Source of the DNA: Thermoplasmata archaeon
GTDB lineage: Archaea > Thermoplasmatota > Thermoplasmata > Thermoplasmatales > Thermoplasmataceae
Direction: 5' to 3'
DNA: 10,592 nucleotides
Assembly (NCBI GenBank): GCA_021850505.1
Contig: JAJZLW010000110.1
Location: 1 to 10,592, forward strand
The first letter of the stretch is position 1, and every line of letters begins with the position of its first letter. Shown piece by piece: positions 6,841 through 10,592 of the stretch. A program made the position numbers and the translations under genes. The notes beneath the pieces were generated by a model that saw nothing but the letters and a program-made list of their open reading frames with translations, was not told the origin of the DNA and did not search any database.

Positions 6841-6847
6841 TGTTTGC
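6833..6847. promoter_or_regulatory. 15-bp perfect palindrome over the flippase start codon
   Basis: GCAAACA-C-TGTTTGC has two perfect 7-bp arms around a single central base at 6840, which is also the first base of the GTG start codon. With a leaderless transcript this is also the likely transcription start, so a protein bound here would block initiation. Candidate operator; the cognate factor is unknown. Confidence 0.4.
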
Positions 6848-6863
6848 GGTTATTTGAATTGAA

Positions 6864-6871
6864 AAATTAAA
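6864..6871 (-). promoter_or_regulatory. TATA box for the flippase operon
   Basis: The minus strand reads TTTAATTT, centred about 27 nt before the GTG at 6840, supporting that start and a leaderless mRNA. No Shine-Dalgarno precedes the GTG. Confidence 0.5.
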
Positions 6872-6954
6872 GGTTACGCTTTAAACAATTAGTGTAATTA
6901 GTTCAGATTTATCGGAATTTAAAGTGGTTAAATTTTAGGAAAGCAGTGAAAGTG

Positions 6955-7434
6955 TTACCTTACACTGCGTTGAGTAGTTTCATCCAGCAACTGTGTGCTG
7001 CTAAGGAGATGCTCCTCAATCTTTCCCAGAAGATCTTTCAGAACTACCATGTCTGAATGGTCCATGAAACTCAGAGTCCTGGATATGAATTCTTCGTGGA
7101 GTTCCATTATCTTCCTGTAGAATTCAGTTCCCTTCCTGGTAGCGGCAATGTTGACCACACGCCTGTCAGTATTGCTCCTGATCCTCTCAACATAACCCTT
7201 CAACTCAAGCCTGTCCACAAGGCTTGTGACCCAGCCCTGGGTAATCATGTTGCTTTCTGCAAGCTTAACCATGGGCTGTGGCCCATTTTCTAGCAGTCTC
7301 TTGAGTATCCTGTACTCCATGATGGAAAGGCCATTATTTGTGAGCCTCTTTTCCACTTCCCTGTACCATTTCCTGTAAATGGAAGTGATAAGCCTCCAAA
7401 TCTCAAAACTAGTGTTGTTGCTTTCTGTTGTCAT
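6955..7434 (-). CDS. MarR-family transcription regulator
   Basis: This 159-residue winged-helix regulator has the MarR layout: an N-terminal dimerisation helix ([22 protein letters not shown], 10-31), '[13 protein letters not shown]' (35-47), helix-turn-helix [30 protein letters not shown] (55-84) and the beta wing [16 protein letters not shown] (87-102) with the conserved Asp90-Arg91-Arg92. A long C-terminal helix completes the dimer interface. MarR proteins usually repress an efflux or detoxification operon and release DNA on binding aromatic compounds. Its ATG overlaps the TGA of the MFS exporter in ATGA, and a GGAGG lies six bases before the ATG inside the exporter gene, so it is translationally coupled as second cistron. 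It most likely controls this operon by binding upstream of the exporter. The natural ligand is unknown. Confidence 0.93.
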   Translation of the reverse strand: MTTESNNTSFEIWRLITSIYRKWYREVEKRLTNNGLSIMEYRILKRLLENGPQPMVKLAESNMITQGWVTSLVDRLELKGYVERIRSNTDRRVVNIAATRKGTEFYRKIMELHEEFISRTLSFMDHSDMVVLKDLLGKIEEHLLSSTQLLDETTQRSVR

Positions 7435-9215
7435 TTTACGCCTCCTGATGTATCGTATTCAATCTGGCCGGTCTTCTTATCATCCGCTGATGACTGAGTG
7501 GAAACTACTGAAGTTTTATGAGCTGTTTTTGCGCGTGAACCGTCCATGTCTGCAACATATTCGGCCTCAGAGTCCACATACCTTTTTCCCCTGATTACTG
7601 AAATCACCGCTGCTAAAAGAGAGAGGACCATGCCAACGTAGAATGCTACCCTGAGTGAACTCATGAATGCCGGAGCAAGTGTTTTTGGGAACCAGGTCAG
7701 TCCCTCCATCTGGTTAAGAACACTCTGGGGAACTGTAAGGCCCGGAACGCTGGCGATTATGGTGCCAACCGGATTATATCCAAGAAATGCGGAGAACATA
7801 GCCACTGTTGGGGGAGTGGAGTCAAACACCTTGTCAAGATTTGAAACACCAAGGCTTGCAAGCGCAGAATTGAATGAAATCGGAAGGTTTACTGTGAGAG
7901 AAAGCAGGACGATAGTAAAGAACAGTCCAAGGCTTGCAGTCATTCCCGCGTTGGTGAGGGTTGTCATCATTCCCGATGCGGCACCCCTTGAATCAGCAGG
8001 AACCGAATTCATTATGGCTGCTGTATTGGGGGCTGAGAACATGCCATTTCCTGCACCCATGAGGAACAGCGTTATTCCGAAGATCCAGTAATTGAAGTCG
8101 GGACCCAGGGTACTCAAAACAAAGAATGCAACAGCAACAATAACCATTCCAATGGTGGAAAGAACCCTAGCACCATATTTATCAGACATCCATCCTGACA
8201 GTGGACCCATTACAAGGAAGCCCGCAGTCATTGGAATCATATAGATGCCTGCCCAGAAAGGTGTTACTGCATACTGGTACCCATGAAGCGGGAGCCAGAT
8301 TCCCTGAAGCAGAATTATAAGCATAAGCATTACACCGCCCCTGCCAACCGCAGACAGCAGTGAAGAAAGATTGCCCGCTGCAAATGACCTGATCCTGAAA
8401 AGAGACATCCTGAACATGGGCTGCTTTACCTTCATTTCCACGAACGGGAAGAGTATCAGGAGAAAAACTCCAACTGCCAGGCCAGCAATGACATCTGGAT
8501 TAGCCCATCCAGTGGTGCTGTTTCCGTATGGCAGGAGCCCATATGTTATGGCAATGAGTGCGATGGTGAGTCCGGAACCAAATGTCAGGTTCCCGATATA
8601 GTCTATTTTCTGGTCTTTTTTTATTATAGCAGTCTCCTTGAGTTTCCAGTAGCTCCAGAATGTGCCAAGAAGGCCAACAGGCACACTAACGAGAAATACA
8701 TACCTCCAGTTGTAGATAGAAAGTATTCCACCTAGGATCAGGCCGATGAATGATCCACCTAAGGCAGCAACCTGGTTAATTCCCAGTGCCTTTCCCCTCT
8801 CATGAGAAGGAAATGCATCCGTAAGTATTGCAGAGCTGTTGGAAAACAGGAAAGCAGCCCCCACTCCCTGAATGATCCTGAATACCACAAGAAGGAGTGC
8901 TGCAGTTGTCCCAGTGCCTGGCGTGATGAAAAGCAAAATTGAACCTGCAGTGAATATTGCGAATCCCAGATTGAAAAGTTTTACCCGGCCAAATATATCT
9001 GAAAGCCTTCCGAAAGTAACCAGCAAAGTTGCTGTAACAATGTTGAATCCCATGAGGATCCAGAGAAGGTAAACAAAGGAACCAGCCTGGAATGGGCTCA
9101 ACTGTATTCCCCTGAAAATTGCAGGTAGTGAAATCAGTGTAATGGTACCGTTTATAGTAGCCATAAATACACCAATAGTGGTGTTGGAGAGCGCTACCCA
9201 TTTGTATTTGACCAT
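7431..9215 (-). CDS. MFS efflux transporter, DHA2 (EmrB/QacA-type, 14 TM)
   Basis: This 594-residue major-facilitator protein is of the length and pattern of 14-helix DHA2 drug:H+ antiporters. TM1 carries [14 protein letters not shown] (18-31), a variant of the DHA2 'LD.TIVNVALP' motif that lacks the Asp. Motif A follows TM2 as [11 protein letters not shown] (69-79), motif B is RIIQGVGAA (113-121), and motif C is [11 protein letters not shown] (153-163). A second half with [14 protein letters not shown] repeats motif A. A long loop lies before the last helix, and a polar cytoplasmic tail of about 60 residues (from about 535) is rich in Ser, Lys and Asp. It exports hydrophobic or toxic compounds across the cytoplasmic membrane using the proton gradient; the substrate is not predictable. 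It heads an operon with the MarR gene, which it overlaps by 4 bp. A TTTATA box about 25 nt before the ATG suggests a leaderless transcript. Confidence 0.92.
   Translation of the reverse strand: MVKYKWVALSNTTIGVFMATINGTITLISLPAIFRGIQLSPFQAGSFVYLLWILMGFNIVTATLLVTFGRLSDIFGRVKLFNLGFAIFTAGSILLFITPGTGTTAALLLVVFRIIQGVGAAFLFSNSSAILTDAFPSHERGKALGINQVAALGGSFIGLILGGILSIYNWRYVFLVSVPVGLLGTFWSYWKLKETAIIKKDQKIDYIGNLTFGSGLTIALIAITYGLLPYGNSTTGWANPDVIAGLAVGVFLLILFPFVEMKVKQPMFRMSLFRIRSFAAGNLSSLLSAVGRGGVMLMLIILLQGIWLPLHGYQYAVTPFWAGIYMIPMTAGFLVMGPLSGWMSDKYGARVLSTIGMVIVAVAFFVLSTLGPDFNYWIFGITLFLMGAGNGMFSAPNTAAIMNSVPADSRGAASGMMTTLTNAGMTASLGLFFTIVLLSLTVNLPISFNSALASLGVSNLDKVFDSTPPTVAMFSAFLGYNPVGTIIASVPGLTVPQSVLNQMEGLTWFPKTLAPAFMSSLRVAFYVGMVLSLLAAVISVIRGKRYVDSEAEYVADMDGSRAKTAHKTSVVSTQSSADDKKTGQIEYDTSGGVK
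7441..7445 (-). promoter_or_regulatory. Shine-Dalgarno deciding the marR-like start
   Basis: On the minus strand GGAGG lies six bases before the ATG at 7434, inside the last codons of the exporter. It supports translation of the MarR gene as a coupled downstream cistron, in contrast to the leaderless first genes in this window. Confidence 0.7.
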
Positions 9216-9236
9216 TTACGCGTCATTCCGTATTCG

Positions 9237-9242
9237 TATAAA
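9237..9242 (-). promoter_or_regulatory. TATA box for the MFS-MarR operon
   Basis: The minus strand reads TTTATA, centred about 25 nt before the exporter ATG at 9215, with no Shine-Dalgarno between. Immediately upstream on that strand (9246-9257) is the imperfect palindrome TTTACTAATAAA (one mismatched pair), a possible MarR site overlapping the BRE position. That part is weak. Confidence 0.5.
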
Positions 9243-9335
9243 TGCTTTATTAGTAAACCATCTACTACAGAAGCATATATATACCCTCAATCTTGATGAC
9301 TACAATATTTGATAAGACCGGATTATGTGAGAATC

Positions 9336-9344
9336 AATATTATT
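9336..9344 (+). promoter_or_regulatory. TATA-like box for the SIS-domain enzyme
   Basis: AATATTATT is centred about 24 nt before the ATG at 9364. A stronger-looking ATATATATA at 9275-9283 would instead start a transcript near 9305 with a leader of roughly 60 nt. The assignment between the two is open. Confidence 0.3.
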
Positions 9345-9363
9345 CACTTCAGTATCAGATGAC

Positions 9364-10377
9364 ATGGAACCTGATTACCTTGCTACGATGAAAGGCACAA
9401 TTATGTTCAAAGAGATAAATTTCTCCCCCGAAGCCGTGAGGAAAACCCTGGAATCTGTCAGCCAGGAATGCTCCTACGCTTCTGAGCTCCTGAAGACATC
9501 CAAATATGTCTATATCGTCGGAAGCGGAACCAGTTTCCACGCAGGGATGGTTCTCCAGATCGGGCTGCTGAAAAGGGGAATCCCTGCTGTAACTGTGAAG
9601 GCACCGGAATTCTCACATTTCCTTCCTGAAAACCAGAACAGCGAGGTTACTGCAGTTTTAATCAGCCAGTCTGGAGAAAGCAGGGATATTCTCGATTCTC
9701 TTTATGCCGCAAAGGATAAGGGATTCTCAACAGTATGCATAACAAACACAAGGGACAGTAGCCTTTCTGTGGGATCAGATATTTCAATTGTTACTGAAGC
9801 GGGATTGGAAAGGGCTCTTGCTGCAACTAAGACCTTTATGTCTGCTCTTGCCGCAGTTGACCTGATCATTGAGGAACTTGATGGAAAGTCCCTTGAAGGC
9901 CTTAACCGGTTACCAACAAATCTCAAGGATTATCTTGATCATGGCACAGAAAAAGCATTGAAATTAGCAGCCACTGTGAAGGATAAGGTTGTGGTCCTTG
10001 GAAACGGCAATCTGCACGCCCTGGCCCTGGAAGGAGCCTTGAAATTCAAGGAAACCGCCACAATTGAAACCGAAGCTTACCCCGTCAGAGAGTACCTTCA
10101 TGGCCCGATTCAGTCTTTAAATGAAAATACCACTTTGATCCTTCTTCACAGGCCTGGCGAGGAAGTTGAAGCTGTGATGGAACAGATTAAAAAACAGACT
10201 GGAAGCATTATCAGAATAGGATTTGATGAAAGCGATGAAATCCAACTTGAGACAGTACCGGAGAATCAGATTCCAGCTCTCTTTGCACTGCCTCTGCAAC
10301 TCATGGCCAATTACAAGTCAGTAAGCCTTGGACGGGATCCTGACCATCCGCAACATCTTACAAAGGTTGTGAAATAG
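9364..10377 (+). CDS. Stand-alone SIS enzyme, GlmS-isomerase/GlmD-like (glucosamine-6-phosphate deaminase or isomerase)
   Basis: This 337-residue cytosolic enzyme has two SIS domains and corresponds to the C-terminal isomerase half of glucosamine-6-phosphate synthase, without the N-terminal glutaminase. MFKEINFSPEAVRKTLES (14-31) matches the GlmS 'ML.EI.EQPEAIR.TL' start. VGSGTSFHAG (52-61), ISQSGESRDIL (100-110), EAGLERALAATKTFMSAL (145-162), VLGNGN (211-216), LEGALKFKE (222-230) and EAYPVREYLHGP (237-248) follow in order. Glu230 and His246 sit where GlmS has catalytic Glu488 and His504, and GRDPDHPQHLTKVVK mirrors the C-terminal 'D.D.PRNLAKSVTVE' tail. Without a glutaminase it cannot use glutamine by itself. 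It is most like the archaeal GlmD deaminase, converting glucosamine 6-phosphate to fructose 6-phosphate plus ammonia, or an ammonia-dependent isomerase. Alternative starts are 9388 and 9403; the latter matches the family start best. It is divergent from the MFS operon. Confidence 0.83.
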   Translation: MEPDYLATMKGTIMFKEINFSPEAVRKTLESVSQECSYASELLKTSKYVYIVGSGTSFHAGMVLQIGLLKRGIPAVTVKAPEFSHFLPENQNSEVTAVLISQSGESRDILDSLYAAKDKGFSTVCITNTRDSSLSVGSDISIVTEAGLERALAATKTFMSALAAVDLIIEELDGKSLEGLNRLPTNLKDYLDHGTEKALKLAATVKDKVVVLGNGNLHALALEGALKFKETATIETEAYPVREYLHGPIQSLNENTTLILLHRPGEEVEAVMEQIKKQTGSIIRIGFDESDEIQLETVPENQIPALFALPLQLMANYKSVSLGRDPDHPQHLTKVVK

Positions 10378-10427
10378 AATTTCGCAGTGAAAAGAATCAT
10401 TATGGTGCCAGGGAATAACCCTGCAAG

Positions 10428-10433
10428 GGTGAT
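10428..10433 (+). promoter_or_regulatory. Shine-Dalgarno for the downstream partial gene
   Basis: GGTGAT, complementary to the archaeal 16S rRNA 3' end, lies three bases before the ATG at 10437. It supports that start and a second-cistron position behind the SIS gene, which ends 59 nt upstream. Confidence 0.55.
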
Positions 10434-10436
10434 TTG

Positions 10437-10592
10437 ATGGACAATGGCTTTGACACCAGGATCAGGAAGTTTGTGGATAGGAATATTCCTGCTGTATCAC
10501 ATGGAATGTCGGTCTCTGTTGACAAGGGCCATGAAAATATCATTTCATACACCAATGGCATAATCCCGGAACTGAATTTCAAATACACCGAT
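10437..10592 (+). CDS. N-terminal fragment, possible beta-lactamase-family serine hydrolase (partial)
   Basis: An open frame of 52 codons begins at ATG 10437 and runs out of the window. The segment TRIRKFVDRNIPAVSHGMSV, followed by SVDKGHENIISYTNG, resembles the start of class C beta-lactamase/D-aminopeptidase-type hydrolases ('...f......iPG.s.av..dG...y..G'). In those proteins the catalytic SxxK comes about 20-30 residues later, here beyond the edge, so neither the fold nor activity can be confirmed. The good Shine-Dalgarno and the 59-nt gap suggest co-transcription with the SIS enzyme. If the family call is right, it could cleave an amide or ester in an amino-sugar or peptide substrate; that is inference. 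Confidence 0.5.
   Translation, partial: MDNGFDTRIRKFVDRNIPAVSHGMSVSVDKGHENIISYTNGIIPELNFKYTD

Noticed and set aside
7663..8091. A 142-codon plus-strand ORF opposite the MFS gene.
   Set aside because: It is an antisense shadow of a clear transporter gene, with no family resemblance and no promoter or Shine-Dalgarno signal.
10402..10437. An 11-codon ORF (MVPGNNPARVI) whose TGA overlaps the ATG of the following gene in TGATG.
   Set aside because: It is very short, has no Shine-Dalgarno of its own and no recognisable sequence. It might be a leader peptide, but the stop-start overlap is easily explained by chance plus the real Shine-Dalgarno it contains.

Overview
The window looks like chromosomal DNA of an archaeon, probably a Thermoplasmatales-type euryarchaeote (Thermoplasma, Ferroplasma or Cuniculiplasma relatives). 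This is inferred from a PAC2-family proteasome-assembly-chaperone homologue, archaeal TATA boxes centred about 25-32 nt upstream of start codons with no Shine-Dalgarno sequence (leaderless transcripts), Shine-Dalgarno sequences only in front of downstream cistrons, and moderately AT-rich DNA with frequent AGG/AGA and ATA codons. The genus cannot be fixed from the sequence alone.

Left part (1-2780): a surface-glycan neighbourhood and its decayed edge. It holds the C-terminal end of a family-4-like glycosyltransferase, a convergent family-2 glycosyltransferase, and a divergent GmhA-type sedoheptulose-7-phosphate isomerase, the entry enzyme of nucleotide-heptose synthesis. Next is a broken SppA/S49 signal-peptide-peptidase-like gene whose reading frame runs 2 to 1 to 3 to 2 and also carries an in-frame stop. 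It was not recognisable as one gene from any single ORF. This part looks more AT-rich than the right half.

Middle part (2821-5238): a PAC2-family protein ending in Met-Tyr-Gly, which fits the HbYX proteasome-docking pattern, is divergent from a GntR/FCD transcription regulator. The 244-bp gap between them contains a 10-bp inverted repeat and both promoters. A small protein with a PH/GRAM-like N-terminal part and a C-terminal zinc ribbon follows on the minus strand; it is the second cistron behind a polysaccharide flippase.

Right part (5263-10592): a Wzx-like flippase read from a GTG start that sits at the centre of a perfect 15-bp palindrome; a MarR regulator translationally coupled by an ATGA overlap to a 14-TM DHA2-type MFS exporter (a typical drug/solute efflux operon); a divergent stand-alone GlmS-isomerase/GlmD-like SIS enzyme acting on hexosamine phosphates; and the start of a probable beta-lactamase-fold serine hydrolase that runs off the window.

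Taken together, glycosyltransferases, heptose and hexosamine sugar-phosphate enzymes and a flippase suggest cell-surface glycan or S-layer glycoprotein synthesis, interleaved with regulatory and efflux genes. I found no CRISPR array, rRNA, tRNA or transposase, and no clear evidence of a wholly new multi-gene system. The most notable points are the reconstructed SppA pseudogene, the HbYX-like PAC2 tail and the palindromes at gene boundaries.
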